Positions 1 through 9,659 of a stretch of 21,328 bases of DNA are shown here, piece after piece. Position 1 is the first letter of the stretch. Every line of letters begins with the position of its first letter. The position numbers and the translations under genes were made by a program. Under the pieces are notes generated by a model, which saw only the letters and a program-made list of their open reading frames with translations, ran no database searches and was not told where the DNA came from. Location of the stretch: assembly GCA_009733775.1 (NCBI GenBank), contig WOGZ01000459.1:1-21328 (forward strand), in the 5' to 3' direction. This DNA is from Alectoria sarmentosa. Its lineage: Eukaryota; Ascomycota; Lecanoromycetes; Lecanorales; Parmeliaceae.

Positions 1-519
1 TTTAAATCAAATATCGAATATTTTATTTATTATCGATATAAATTTATTATAATTTCAAAAAATGAATTTAAATAAAATTATTAAATAATGTTTTATAATT
101 CGTATTTATTAATTAAATATAATGTTTACATTAATATAAAAATTTACGTTATCGTTAAAGCTTATAAATATATTTTCAAATACGTTTATAAAAATAATAA
201 TTAAATTAATTTTCAAATGAAACGAATAAACGAAAATAATATAATAAATTTAATAAATAAGATTTAAAAATATCGAGACGCACGTTAAATAAAATTAATA
301 AAGATTTATTAAAAAATATTTAACTTTAAATTGTATAATCATAATTTTATTATAAAATAATTATTTATTCACTTTTCAAATTAATAAATCGTGATTTATA
401 ATAATGATTTTTAATTATTTAACATAATAATAACAAACGAACGTTAAATCTTTTTTATATTTTTCTTTTAATTAAATATACGACGTTAATAATAAAGACG
501 ATTAATAATTTTTTTTTAT
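1..519. other. A+T-rich stretch without recognisable gene
   Basis: No frame can be followed here. Cytosine is again mainly in CpG, so the stretch shares the RIP signature. If the copia reading at 520-840 is right, this would be the 3' untranslated region and possibly an LTR of that element, but no partner repeat was found in the window. Confidence 0.4.
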
Positions 520-840
520 ATTAATTTAATAAAGCATTACATTTAAAAAAAGAATATTTAAAACATTTAAAAATGAAATTTACGTTAAAAACGTATTAAT
601 ATCATTGCGAGAATATATTATATTAATCTCAACGCAAACGAATTTTATTATTTACGTTTTCTTTTTTTAAACGTATCGAATTTTTTATTTTATGAGAATT
701 TATAAACGATAAACGATGACTTTCTTTTAAATTATTATGTCATTTATATAATAAAAGATCTCACGCATAATAATGTCGAATAAAATCAAGTTTAAAAAAA
801 AAAAAATGTTTGAAAAAGCGAAGATTATTTATAAAGTTTA
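520..840 (-). pseudogene. Ty1/copia-like RNase H end, RIP-degraded remnant
   Basis: Reading the minus strand from about 840 to 520 gives a stop-interrupted but pol-like stretch. It contains an LILFDIIMREIFYY segment that resembles the T-D-S-x-S-L-F-D region of fungal copia RNase H. About 60 residues later comes SRNDINTFLT, in the position where the family has its conserved ADALTK-type end, followed by a FLNVLNILFLN helix-like segment as seen at copia C-termini. The spacing of the two motifs fits the family. If correct, this is the 3' end of the coding part of an older copia element whose RT lies near 9.66-10.04 kb, on the other side of element A. The call is by eye, many positions are degraded, and no LTR was found for it. 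An unrelated decayed repeat remains possible. Confidence 0.4.
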
Positions 841-947
841 TTCGTAATAATTTTATTTAATTACAAATTTAATAAATCGTTTAATTTATAAAATAAATAT
901 AAAACGAAATATATGATTCAATTTAATTAATATATAAAAGTGCTTTA

Positions 948-1080
948 ATTGCGAAAAAAGAAAATTATCGCGTTATTTATTATAATAAAACATTATCACT
1001 TTTTTTAATGTGATGTTTCTTTTTTTTTTCATTAAAAGTGATTTCGTTAAGCGTATTTTTCTTTTATTTATTCGCAATTT
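948..1080. repeat. Imperfect inverted repeat (hairpin-like)
   Basis: Outer arms ATTGCGAAAAAAGAAAA (about 949-965) and TTTTCTTTTATTTATTCGCAAT (about 1058-1079) are imperfect reverse complements. An inner pair AACATTATCAC / GTGATGTTT lies around 990-1019 with a T-rich loop. Together they could fold into a cruciform-like structure of about 130 bp. It could be a miniature inverted-repeat element or a chance product of A+T-rich sequence; no target duplication was identified. Confidence 0.35.
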
Positions 1081-1508
1081 CTTTTATTTTCTTTTATTAT
1101 TAACATATTTTTTTATTTAAATTCTTTAACGATTATATATATATTTTTTAAATTTATTATTAAAACTTTATTTTATTAAACGATACACAAACGAAATAAA
1201 CTATTATTGAAAACTTTTCTTTTCAATTAATTCAAATTCGTTTAAAAAAAACAAATTTAATTTTATAAAAGATATTAATTTAATTAATAATTTTAATTTA
1301 TTAAAAATGTAATATAATTACGAGCAATATTATAATAATAAGCGTAATCGCTTTTTACGCGAAAAACGTTTTTATTAAATAAACATTTAAGAGCAAATAT
1401 AAACGAGTTTTAATAATAATTAAATAATAATTATAAACATTATTTAAAACGCGATTTTTTTTAAAAAAAATCAACTTTTTTTTGAACGATTATAAAAATA
1501 TTAATAAG
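1081..1508. other. A+T-rich stretch left of element A, no gene recognised
   Basis: Minus-strand reading gives several partly open segments but no motif that I can assign. By position it would be the interior of the copia-like element into which element A inserted, continuing on the other side at 9016. Its composition matches the rest of the RIP-affected DNA. Confidence 0.35.
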
Positions 1509-1513
1509 ATTAT
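1509..1513. repeat. Target site duplication of element A, left copy (ATTAT)
   Basis: ATTAT directly abuts the outer edge of the left LTR and is repeated at 9011-9015 directly after the right LTR. Five base pairs is the usual duplication length for Ty3/gypsy integrases. In such A+T-rich DNA a five-base match by chance is not negligible, but it falls exactly at the TG...CA boundaries. Confidence 0.75.
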
Positions 1514-1683
1514 TGTTAAAATAATGAAAGTTTAATATATATATTAATTTAATAATGTATAATAAGCTTAATTTTTATTATTAAGAAATTTATTATTAAA
1601 ATATCTTATTAAGTTACTTATTTAATAACGAAATTTATTAAATAAAAGAAATATTTTGTTAAAAAATCGCCATAGTTATAATA
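1514..1683 (-). repeat. Element A 3' LTR
   Basis: 170 bp beginning TGTTAAAATA on the plus strand and ending TATAATA, where the right copy keeps TATAACA. It aligns with 8841-9010 without a gap. Differences between the copies are almost all transitions, for example CATAGTTATAATA against CATAATTATAACA, as expected if both were mutated independently by RIP. Since the element reads on the minus strand, this low-coordinate copy is the 3' LTR. No clear TATA box or polyadenylation signal can be singled out in such A+T-rich sequence. Confidence 0.92.
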
Positions 1684-1716
1684 AATGTTATTAAAAAAAA
1701 TAAAAATATCGTTTCG

Positions 1717-1915
1717 ATGTTAAATGTATAGCATCGTAAACATAGCAAGAATTTTCGTAATTAGAAAGCGACTTTCGTCGATGTTAAATGCATAGCATAA
1801 TAGATTTAACAAAAACTTTTAGCGACAATATCTATTTTTTATGTATAACATCGTAGGCATATCAAAAAATTTCGTAATTAGAAAACGACTTTCGGCGATA
1901 ATTTTCGTATAAATT
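1717..1915. repeat. Tandem repeat next to the 3' LTR of element A, period about 117 bp
   Basis: ATGTATAGCATCG (1724) recurs as ATGTATAACATCG (1841), and TTTCGTAATTAGAAAGCGAC (from 1753) recurs as TTTCGTAATTAGAAAACGAC (from 1870); both are 117 bp apart. A partial third copy of the GATGTTAAATG...ATAGCAT motif starts at 1780, so a shorter 63-bp sub-period is present. The array sits between the end of pol and the 3' LTR, in the element's 3' untranslated region, where several LTR retrotransposon families carry tandem repeats. Confidence 0.8.
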
Positions 1916-2039
1916 TTCGTAATTATAAATAAATAATAGTTTTTAATAAAGCATAAACTTTCGTAATTATATTATCTTTCAATTTTTCTAAGTAATACGA
2001 CGTTGTTATTACCGATCTCATATTTTTCAACGATTTTCT

Positions 2040-2175
2040 TTATATATCATAACAATTCACGTTTTAATTTTCATATATTTATTTTTAATTTATAATTAAA
2101 TCATTTTATTAAATATTAAATTAATCATCTCTGATTATTAAAAAAAAAAAAATCTATAATAATTTTTCAATTTTA
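2040..2175 (-). pseudogene. Element A pol: chromodomain remnant
   Basis: Immediately after the KNEKKYKIEKLL segment that ends at 2154, the minus strand continues with YLIK-stop-FNYKLKINI-stop-K. This fits the chromodomain core in which a YLVKW strand is followed by a GY and a W; both Trp positions have become TGA. In chromoviruses this domain follows integrase and directs insertion toward heterochromatin by binding methylated histone H3. Long A and T runs around 2140-2155 make the exact frame uncertain between the two parts. Identification rests on the order of motifs and position at the very end of pol. Confidence 0.65.
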
Positions 2176-2378
2176 TATTTTTTTTCGTTTTTAATTATTA
2201 TAATAAAAATAAATAAACGACGATAACGATATAAATTTTCGACGAAATCGATAATAGGTTTCAGATATATTATCGAAATAACGTCGTAAATTTTCATATT
2301 TGTTAATAATTCGAGCTTGTAAATAAAACGTTTAATTTTTTCGAAAATTTTAAAAGGTTTTATAAGTTGTGAACTCAA
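2154..2378 (-). pseudogene. Element A pol: integrase C-terminal region leading into chromodomain
   Basis: An uninterrupted 74-codon segment reads QLIKPFKIFEKIKRFIYKLE, then NMKIYDVISIIYLKP. This is the fungal Ty3/gypsy C-terminal signature, where a G-P-F-x-I-L-x-[KR]-I-G strand is followed by Y-x-L-x-L-P and I-H-x-V-[FI]-H-x-[SA]-x-L-x-P. Gly, Pro and His positions carry changes consistent with G-to-A or C-to-T. The segment ends KYKIEKLL, the first strand of a chromodomain (E-[WY]-E-V-E-x-[IL]-L). It lies in the same frame as RT and integrase. The ATG at its start is internal to pol, so this is not an independent gene. Confidence 0.85.
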
Positions 2379-2899
2379 CTTTTTAAATTTGATAATAAAA
2401 ATGATATAGTTTTTATAAAGTTATTAATTAACGAGATCGTCGATTTTAAAAAATTAAAATTAATGTTTAATATTATAATTTTTTTTTATTCTCAGCGAGA
2501 CGAAAGCAATAACGTCTTTAACGTCGATATATAAAGATTTATATTCATTTATAATCGTCGATAAAAATGTTATTTTCATAATTTTATCAAAAATAAGCGT
2601 TTTTTGAAAAGTTGATTAATAATAAAAAAAATTCTTATCGAGATATAAAAATTAATGTAAAAATAACGATTTTAAATGATAATATTTTATGAAACGTAAA
2701 AGTTTTTTAAGTAAAAGCTTTTTATATTACTTTAATAACACTTTTAATAATAAAATATATTATTATAATAAAAGTTAATATTATATAAAATAATAAAGTT
2801 GATATTTAAATAACAAAATCAAGATTCTCGATTCTCAATAAATCGAATATTTTATATATTTTAAAATTATAAAAGATTTGAGTAAGTGTTTATGCGATA
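2379..2899 (-). pseudogene. Element A pol: stretch between integrase core and C-terminal region
   Basis: This part of pol lies between the end of the integrase catalytic core and the C-terminal region. It should correspond to the helical section with the AYN-type motif. I did not recover clear motifs by eye, and stops are frequent. Nothing suggests an inserted sequence, since the length matches what is expected between the two domains. Confidence 0.5.
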
Positions 2900-3680
2900 A
2901 AGTTGTATTTAATAAAATTATTTAATATTATTAATATTTTAATAAGAATCTTAAATTAATAACGAGAATCTTTTAATATAATAATATAATATCGTAATAT
3001 TATTTCGACGATTTAATTGAAACGTTTAAATATTTTCTTTATTTACGAACGTTAAATAATGAAATAAAAAAGATCAATCTTAAAAATCGTGATTTTTTTT
3101 TTCAAATCTCGTTTATAAATTTGCGATTTCGATTAAAAATAATAATATAAGATAATTTTTAATTGAGTTTTATTAAGCGATTTAATAGTCGAATAATTCA
3201 TTTTTTATTAAATTAAATGTTTTTGTTAAATATATAAATGATAATTTTAGAGAATTTATTAATAATGAACATTATATAATCGAAATCATTTAACGATAAT
3301 TTCGATAACGTTAAAATAAAATTAATAATAAAAATATGAAATGATTTTATCGGCGAGTAAATAAGTTAAAAAGAATTATAAAATTTATGATAAGAAATTT
3401 GATTAAATTAATAATATAAACAATAACGAATGAATTTATAAAGTTTAATAATTATTTTAAAAATGTATAATCTTTTTATAAAACGTTTATATATGTGAGT
3501 ATAATTAAAATAATTTATTTCGTTATAAATAAATTTAAAGATTTCTATTTTCATAATTAAAAAAATGTAAAAATGTAAAAAGTTTTCGTTATCGTCGAAA
3601 TATAATAAGTTATTTATAACGCGGTAAAATAATTTAATAGTATTCTTTTTAAAAGTTTCGTTATTTAGCATTATACGCAT
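2900..3680 (-). pseudogene. Element A pol: integrase zinc-binding domain and catalytic core
   Basis: The first 90 codons (3680-3408) are open and read LFYRVINNLLYFDDNENF, then FIYNEINYFNYTHIYKRF, then YIEHC-like KFIRYCLYY. This is the HHCC zinc-binding domain, with His positions now Tyr or Asn and the CxxC reduced to C-L-Y-Y. The core follows: FHIFIINFILTL, where the family has IDF(I) (first catalytic Asp now Asn, codon 3321-3323), then DYIMFIINKFSK, then IIIFNRNRK, where S-D-R-D-R-K is expected (second catalytic Asp now Asn, 3132-3134). Integrase inserts the cDNA copy into chromosomal DNA; this copy has lost two catalytic residues. The frame equals that of RT until about 3050; the motif with the third acidic residue is read one base off, so a small indel is possible there. 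Confidence 0.9.
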
Positions 3681-3839
3681 AATACGTTTTTATTTCGATT
3701 TTTTATATTTAAACAAAAAACGTTATCGAAAATTTAAATTTATTTCGATAAAATTAATTGAAAAATAACGCATTATAAGTAAAGCGTTAAGAATTTTTTT
3801 GATTTTAAAACGAAATTTTCTATTTGTTAATTTGAAAAA

Positions 3840-4440
3840 TACGTCGAATACGATATTCGATTTATTAAGTTTATATTTTACATTAAAACGAAAACGTTAT
3901 AAATATTTAAGAATACGAATTAAGTGTAAATTTAGCTTTTCGATAAACGTAATATTTAGATTTATTTAACGAATTATAAAGACGATAGTAAAATAATTAA
4001 TGTAAATGATTATATAATAAATAAATGCTTCAATTATATATCAAATTTTCTTAATAATTTAAATGATATCTATTATTTTAAATTTCGTAAATTAATATCG
4101 AATTTCGATATTTGAAAGAAAACGATTTAGAAAGAGAATAAATTGTTGAGATTTTTATTTTGATATCGAAATCGACAATTTATCTATAAAATAATAAACG
4201 TAAACGTCGAATTCGAATTTTTTATTATTATTAAAATTAATATATAGCACACGCTTTTTATTATAATAAAATAAAATTATTAACGAGAAAAAAGATTTTT
4301 ATAAATAATAAAAAGCATTTAATTTTTTCGAAATTAATATTATAAAATGAATGCGAGCAGCGATCTTTTTGCGAGTGTTATTTTTAACGTTTATTATTTA
4401 TATGAAATACGTTTTTCGTAATTATAACAACTTTATTATA
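3840..4440 (-). pseudogene. Element A pol: RT connection and RNase H domain
   Basis: Downstream of RT the frame continues through KLL-stop-LRKTYF and TRKKIAARIHF to LYINFNNNKKFEFDVY (about 4244-4200), which matches the first RNase H strand, normally L-Y-x-D-x-D-A-S-x-x-[GA]-x-G; its Asp residues are now Asn. FILFLNRFLSNIEIRY (about 4138-4095) fits the P-I-x-F-L-S-R-x-L...Y-W-P-T-E-L-E section. Further on, IYYIIIYINYF stands at the V-Y-T-D-H site, and NLNITFIEKLNLHLIR with FRFNVKYKLNKSNIVFDV gives the segment leading to the P-D-A-L-S-R end. RNase H removes template RNA during reverse transcription. The domain is complete in length, but its catalytic acids are lost. Confidence 0.87.
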
Positions 4441-5160
4441 ATTATATAATAAGAAATATATTAACGCAGATATTTTATTAAATTAAGATATTTCTCAAAT
4501 TAATTTAAAGTTCTTGAAAAGATAAGATTAAAAATTATTATTAATTTATTTATAACGATAATAAGATTAAAAGCTTCGACTTTTTATTTAAATAAATACA
4601 TCGATAAAGAATTGAAGAATAATTTTCGAGATGAGAAATGTATATTTATTTTCGCGAAAACGTTAAACATTAAATTGAAATGCTCGATATATTTTTTTAT
4701 TAAAAATGAAAAAATCATAATATCGTTAATATAGATTTTATAGAATTTATAAAAAGATCGTAAAATTCGATTAATCATTTTTTGAACGTAAACGAGAGAA
4801 TTGCGATAATTTATAATTAAAACTTTAAATAATTTTTATTCACGATGAAATATTATTATAAAACGATATTAATGAATTATATTTATTTATTATTAATAAA
4901 AGAAATTAACAACGTCGACAATAAATATAATTTTAACATTTTTGATTTTAATAAAAATTTCAAATTGAAAAGAAATAAGATAAGCGTTTAATATAATAAT
5001 CTTATTTAAAATACGAATATTAACGACGATGCGATTTTTGCGTTCGCTTTCACTTTTAAAAATATCTTTTTATATTATAAAATAAAGAAAAGAAAATGAG
5101 ATAACAATAATAATTCATTTTATACGATTTTATTTATATAATTTATCAAATTCTTTGTTA
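4441..5160 (-). pseudogene. Element A pol: reverse transcriptase
   Basis: Consecutive RT blocks can be read in one frame. NKEFDKLYK-stop-NRIK lies near 5158. KNRIVVNIRILNKIIILNAY (about 5038-4980) is the V-D-x-R-x-L-N block with Asp now Asn. IIFIVDVVNFFY (about 4928-4893) is the V-D-A-x-S-[GF]-[FY] block and keeps its catalytic Asp. NSLVYVQKMINRILR precedes KIYINDIMIFS (about 4736-4704), the Y-[IL]-D-D box, in which the first Asp is now Asn (4725-4727) and the second remains. The 64-codon open part 4584-4778 covers palm and start of thumb (HFNLMFNVFAKINIHFSSRK); it then runs through a stop into KVEAFNLI and SRTLN-stop-FEKYLNLIKYLR. Similarity is to the fungal gypsy type in which S-P-A-Y-V-Q precedes the D-D box. 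Confidence 0.93.
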
Positions 5161-5860
5161 ATGATATTTTTATCTCGTTGATTTATTGAATAAATATATA
5201 TTTATTTAAGCTTATAAACTTCTCGTTAATTATTTATTAAAAAAAAAATTATATTTTTCTTTTTAAAAATGTTGATAACGTTATTAATATCTTTTTATAA
5301 TATAAAAAAGACGTTTATAATTATAACAATCAAAACTCTTACTTTTAACAAATCATAAATTATTACTTTGATAAAATGAATAATCTTTAACATCGATGTT
5401 AAGAATTGCATAAATGCTATAATAATAGAGATGCAATTGTTTTGATTATTAAATAACGAAAGTTAATGCGTATTTAATTGAATTAACGTTTTAATACTTT
5501 AATAATTAAATTATAATTTTTTAACGAAATAAAAAAGCAATTTATTGCGTTATATTTATTTATTTTATGAAATTTTTATTTTTTCAATAAGATGATTAAT
5601 TCGTCGATATTATTACGAATAAATATAATTAATAAAATGTGATCGATTATATAAGCATACGCGAAAAACGTATTCAACGTTTATAACTCGAAAAAAAGAT
5701 CGCGATTTTTTAATAACATTAAACGTACTTTGTTAAACTCAATTATTAACATAACGACGTTCGAATGTGAGAAAATGTTTATTCTTTTTTTGTTATAAAT
5801 TGTAATATTAATTCGAGATTTTCGAGTTGTAATAATGATGAAAACTTCGTGATTTTAATA
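5161..5860 (-). pseudogene. Element A pol: linker between protease and RT, with a frame change
   Basis: After protease the frame gives KINVY-stop-NHEVFIIITT, INITIYNKKRINIFSHS, NRDLFFEL, and YIIDHILLIIFIRNNIDEL. These resemble the conserved linker seen in this family of fungal gypsy elements. Up to about 5410 the reading follows one frame, and from about 5399 downward (SMLKIIHFIKVIIYDLL, then NNVINIFKKKN) it follows the neighbouring frame used by all later domains. A single-base indel near 5400 explains this; programmed frameshifting in the middle of a linker would be unusual. No inserted DNA is seen. Confidence 0.75.
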
Positions 5861-6200
5861 AACGTTAATTTTTATAATATCATATTTAAAATTAAGAATA
5901 ATGTTTTTAAGTTTTATAATATTAATTTCGATAAGTGTTTTAATAATTAAATTATTAACGATATATAATTCTCATTTTATTAATGCTATAATATCGTTTT
6001 TACTCGATAAATATATTTTGATTTTAATACATTTATTAACATTATACTTTTTATTATTAATGCTTTTAATAATTATTAAAATAAATATTTTTTTAATTTC
6101 AACATTAAAAAGATTCTTTCGTAAAAACTTTTTATTAATAAAATTTATAATACAATTCGTGTCGAAATAAAAGTCGAAGAATAAATTTAATAAAAATAGT
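5861..6200 (-). pseudogene. Element A pol: aspartic protease
   Basis: The minus strand reads FYFDTNCIINFINKKFLR from about 6172, which fits the retropepsin active site of this family (D-T-G followed by a small residue and, further on, D-[RK]-x-[FW]-L). The catalytic Asp is kept (6161-6163), while the Gly of D-T-G is now Asn (6155-6157), a change needing two G-to-A steps. NVEIKKI follows, and near the end ELYIVNNLIIKTLIEINIIK stands where the family has a strand ending in L-I-G-x-D; the Gly is now Glu. Retropepsins process Gag-Pol into mature proteins. The protease shares a frame with the gag C-terminus. The open plus-strand frame over the same DNA (5901-6170) is its shadow. Confidence 0.85.
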
Positions 6201-8750
6201 TATATTATAATAATAACATAATGAAAATTTCGAAAAGCATAATTTTAAATAAACGAATTCGTGAATATTGAAAAAATAACGTATTTAAAAATTATCGATT
6301 TAGTAATAAAAGTAAATATCGAAGTAAGAAACGTAATAGAAAAAAATAATGAAATAAAGAAATTCGAAATTGTTATCGTAAACAAATTTATCTCGAGACT
6401 TATTTTATTAAAATGTTAATTAAAATCGAAACATTAATATAAAACATTATTGAAGTTGAAATCTTTATAACATTTTCGATATTTGATAATTTTTATTATT
6501 AAATTAATAGTAACGAAATTACTTTTTATAATGTTATTATAAAAGTTTTTAAAATCGATGTTTTTGAAATTATCGTTATAATCATTAATTTGATTTTTTA
6601 ACAAAAACGCATTTTAATAAAAAGCGTTTTCGTAAACATTATATTCGATTTATTTATTTATCGATTTATTTTTTTAGTCTTCAACATCATATTAATATGT
6701 TTTAATAAAAAATCGTCGCTGAAATTCGTTATTATAAGATTTAAAAGAATTTTTATTATCTTTATAACTGTTAACATTTGCGTTTTGTTAACGAGATTAA
6801 TTTTATTTAAAAAACTCGTTTATATTTTCATTAATGATTTGCAAAGATTGACGATTGTTAAATAACGAACGTTATTGTTTTTAAATAACTTGTAACTGTT
6901 ATTACTACTATTATTATTACTATTATTATTAATTATTATTATCGTTTTAATAATTGATATTATTATAAAAAAAATCGATTATACGAATTCGAATTTTTAA
7001 AATAAGATCTGTTTTCGAATTCATTATTATTATAAAAAAAGTTATTAAAAGGACGTTGAAAATGAAATTCGAGCGAAAAGAATTATTATCGTATTAATCT
7101 TATTGACCTTATATCTTGTTTTTATTATTACGATTTAAGAATATCATTAATGATTTTGTTTTATAATTTTTTTTGTAAATGTCGAATTAAATATCTTTTT
7201 AATATCGTAACTCTTTTAAAAGATTCGTAATTGTGAAATTATTTTTTAAATATAATAAGTCGCGACGTAACTTTTCATTTATATATTTGTAAATAAATAA
7301 AACTTGCGTTATTTTTGTAATAATAATGTTAATATTTTTAACATTAAGCATTATGATAAAAAATATATTTAATTAAATCATATTGTGCTTTAACATTTTT
7401 TATAATGTATCGAATTATTTTTAAAACGACGAAAGATTTACTTGATAAATCACGAAAGCGAGATTTAAAAACGTTACATTATTTTTTCACGTTATTAAAA
7501 TCATTATATAAATTAACTTTATTAATATAAATGAGCTTATTAATATATTAATACTTTATAATACTTAATAAATAAAAATTTCAATTCTATCGTAAATAAT
7601 AACATTTATAAAAATAATCTTAATTCGAAATTAATTCGTGAAGTTGAAAATATTGTAATAAACGTTATGATTATTTTTGATTTCGATTATCGAATTTAAT
7701 AATAAATCGAAGTATTCGATATTACGAGCACGAAATTGTAATAATTATACTTTTATAATAAAACGAGATTGCGAAGCGATTTGATTAATAATAATAATAA
7801 CTTATATTATAATAATAATTACCTTATTTCGTTATACTTTAAAAAAGTTAATAATTATAATAAAAAACGACGTAAATGATTTGAACTTAAATAAGTTTTA
7901 TAAAATCTTTATTATAAAGATAGAAGTTGCTTTTATAATAATTTCGAAATTATTTAATCATAACGTCGTAAACTTAAAAGTAACAATTGTCGAGATATAA
8001 GACATAATTTTTATAAAAAACGAATCTTTAAAAAAACGACGTAATTATATTATAATCGCTTGAAAAATACGAATTGTTATTTTAAATAAAACTCGATTAA
8101 TAGTTTAATCTTTTGATCAAATTTGATGTAATTCGATAAGAAAATCAAGTAAAAAGAAATGAAAACGTGCATTTTATTATTTTATTATAATTAAGAAAGA
8201 GAAAAATGCTAACGTGACTATTTTAATAAATCTAAAAGAATTTTCTATAAGACGATTTATAATTAATCGAGAAATTTGATCGATGAGATTATTTAATTAA
8301 TGTTTAATTATAAGAAAATTTCGTAATTATTAAACTTAAATAACGACGTTACGAGACGTAAATATTAATTTAACGACGATGTTTATAATAATAAGATAAT
8401 AAAGATTATAAAGTCGAAAAAAGAAATAAGATTTTTGTGAGTGAGTGATATTTATCTCACGTTCTTGTTTGACAAGATAATTAAATCAGCAATTCGAGAT
8501 TTTCGAGAAAGATTTTCGAGATCGGCGATATGATATTTTCGAAGAATAATGAAAAAGAAGTTTTAAATAACAATGATGCTCGATAACGTATAATTTCGAC
8601 GACGTAAGTTTAATAACAAAATTCTTAATATAAAAAGAATTTTTTATAACAAAAAACGTTTTTCATTTTATTAAAAATAAATAAGAATTATAATAGAAAA
8701 TTGTAATAATTAATATTATAAAATAATTAATACTATTGTGAGACGATTAA
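6201..8750 (-). pseudogene. Element A gag region, heavily degraded
   Basis: This is the 5' coding part between the 5' LTR and protease. Gag packages the RNA and forms the virus-like particle. Near its end (about 6780-6660) the frame gives NVNSYKDNKNSFKSYNNEFQ, RRFFIKTY-stop-YDVED and then acidic segments such as NQINDYNDNF. This resembles the C-terminal part of gag in related fungal elements, where a Cys/His cluster is followed by an arginine-rich and then an acidic stretch; no Cys or His of such a cluster survives. A TTA/ATT run near 6902-6945 would encode an Asn-rich run. Farther upstream, KLRRDLLYLKNNFTITNLL (near 7270) looks like a helical gag core, but I cannot assign subdomains or a start codon. 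The 8400-8700 stretch is likely the leader and gag start. Confidence 0.55.
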
Positions 8751-8753
8751 TAT

Positions 8754-8800
8754 TATTAAATTAATACGTATTAAATTAATACGTATTAAATTAATATTAT
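8754..8800. repeat. Short tandem repeat, 15-bp unit, three copies
   Basis: ATTAAATTAATACGT is repeated twice in a row and followed by a third copy ending in ATATT. It lies just inside the 5' LTR of element A, in the untranslated leader between LTR and gag. It may be replication slippage. Confidence 0.8.
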
Positions 8801-8840
8801 AAAGTTGATATTGATAAACGAACTTAATATTGTTATCATT

Positions 8841-9010
8841 TATTAAAGTAATAAAAGTTTAATATATATATTAACTTGATAATGTGTAATAAACTTGATT
8901 TTCTTTATTGAGAAATTTATTATTAAGATATTTTGTTAAGTTATTTACTTGATAACGAAATTTGCTAAATAAGAAAAGTATTTTGTCAAAAAATCGCCAT
9001 AATTATAACA
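8841..9010 (-). repeat. Element A 5' LTR
   Basis: This is the partner of 1514-1683, 170 bp, gap-free, with offset 7,327 held from end to end. Here the right boundary keeps ATAACA, whereas the left boundary reads TATT where the other copy keeps TGTT, a typical G-to-A change. For the minus-strand element this copy contains the promoter and RNA start. The primer-binding site expected just below 8841 on the minus strand is no longer recognisable. Confidence 0.92.
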
Positions 9011-9015
9011 ATTAT
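9011..9015. repeat. Target site duplication of element A, right copy (ATTAT)
   Basis: Identical to 1509-1513 and directly adjoining the ...TAACA end of the right LTR. Confidence 0.75.
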
Positions 9016-9659
9016 GCTTTAAAATATCGTTTTACGAAAAATACGCGAAATTTACAAAATGGTATTTATTATAATTTTTTCAAATGTCGTTTTTATTCTT
9101 TTTTAAAAAAATTGTATCGCTTATTTTCACTTTAAGATTTTTTTAAATATTATTATTTAATTTTTTTATAATATTATAAATAAATTCGATTTAATCGAAT
9201 TTTTATATATAACTAAATTAATTTTTTAAAATGAGATTTCGATATAAAATTATTATAATATCAAAATTATTAATCGTATATTTTAAAACATTCGTAAAGA
9301 TTTTAAATCGTTTAATAATATAATTATATGCTTTTGCGACGACTTTCGTTATATTTTATCGATTATTAAAAGCGTTAAATTAAAACGTATCGTTATATCT
9401 ATTTTAAAAAATTTATATTTATAAAATTATATTCAAATTCTCAGATTTATAAAAAATATGAAATTTCGCAATTTAAATTTAATTAAGTAAAATCGTATTA
9501 ATATAAAAGTATTCGCAAATAATTTTTTATATATAAATAATAAAATTTTAATAAATATAAAAGAACGAAAGATTATCGATTAATTTATTAATTAATTATT
9601 AAAAAACATTGTTATAAGTCTCATTAATGTTATTTATCGCGATTTAAGTTTATATTAAA
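9016..9659 (-). other. Presumed interior of the copia-like element, no firm motif
   Basis: This stretch lies between element A and the copia-like RT. On the minus strand segments such as TKVVAKAYNYIIKRF and NVLKYTINNFDIIIILYR can be read, which loosely resemble copia pol downstream of RT, but no catalytic motif is convincing. Composition and CpG retention match the other RIP-damaged coding DNA. If the copia reading is right, this stretch plus 1081-1508 joins RT to RNase H. That distance is longer than usual for copia, so another small insertion or a second decayed repeat may be included. Confidence 0.35.

Larger units (their letters stand above)
1514..9010 (-). mobile_element. Element A: complete, RIP-inactivated Ty3/gypsy chromovirus
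   Basis: The element is 7,497 bp with 170-bp direct LTRs (1514-1683 and 8841-9010, constant offset 7,327), TG...CA ends and flanking ATTAT duplications. Coding order on the minus strand is gag, protease, RT, RNase H, integrase, integrase C-terminal region and chromodomain, which defines a chromovirus. From about 5.4 kb down to about 3.05 kb, and again at the C-terminal domains, the pol domains lie in one frame (the reading may slip near 3.05 kb). gag and protease share another frame, so a one-base shift lies near 5400. Stops occur at positions where the family has Gln, Trp or Arg. The element cannot encode functional protein and would depend on related active copies to move. No other insertion interrupts it. 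Confidence 0.93.

Noticed and set aside
5901..6170. Plus-strand open frame coding for a hydrophobic, membrane-like protein
   Set aside because: It is the antisense shadow of the element A protease, which reads clearly on the other strand; A+T-rich antisense frames look hydrophobic.
8445..8475. GTGAGTGAGTG...CTCAC inverted repeat as a regulatory hairpin
   Set aside because: The stem is only about five bases and lies in the leader or gag start of a dead element; likely chance.
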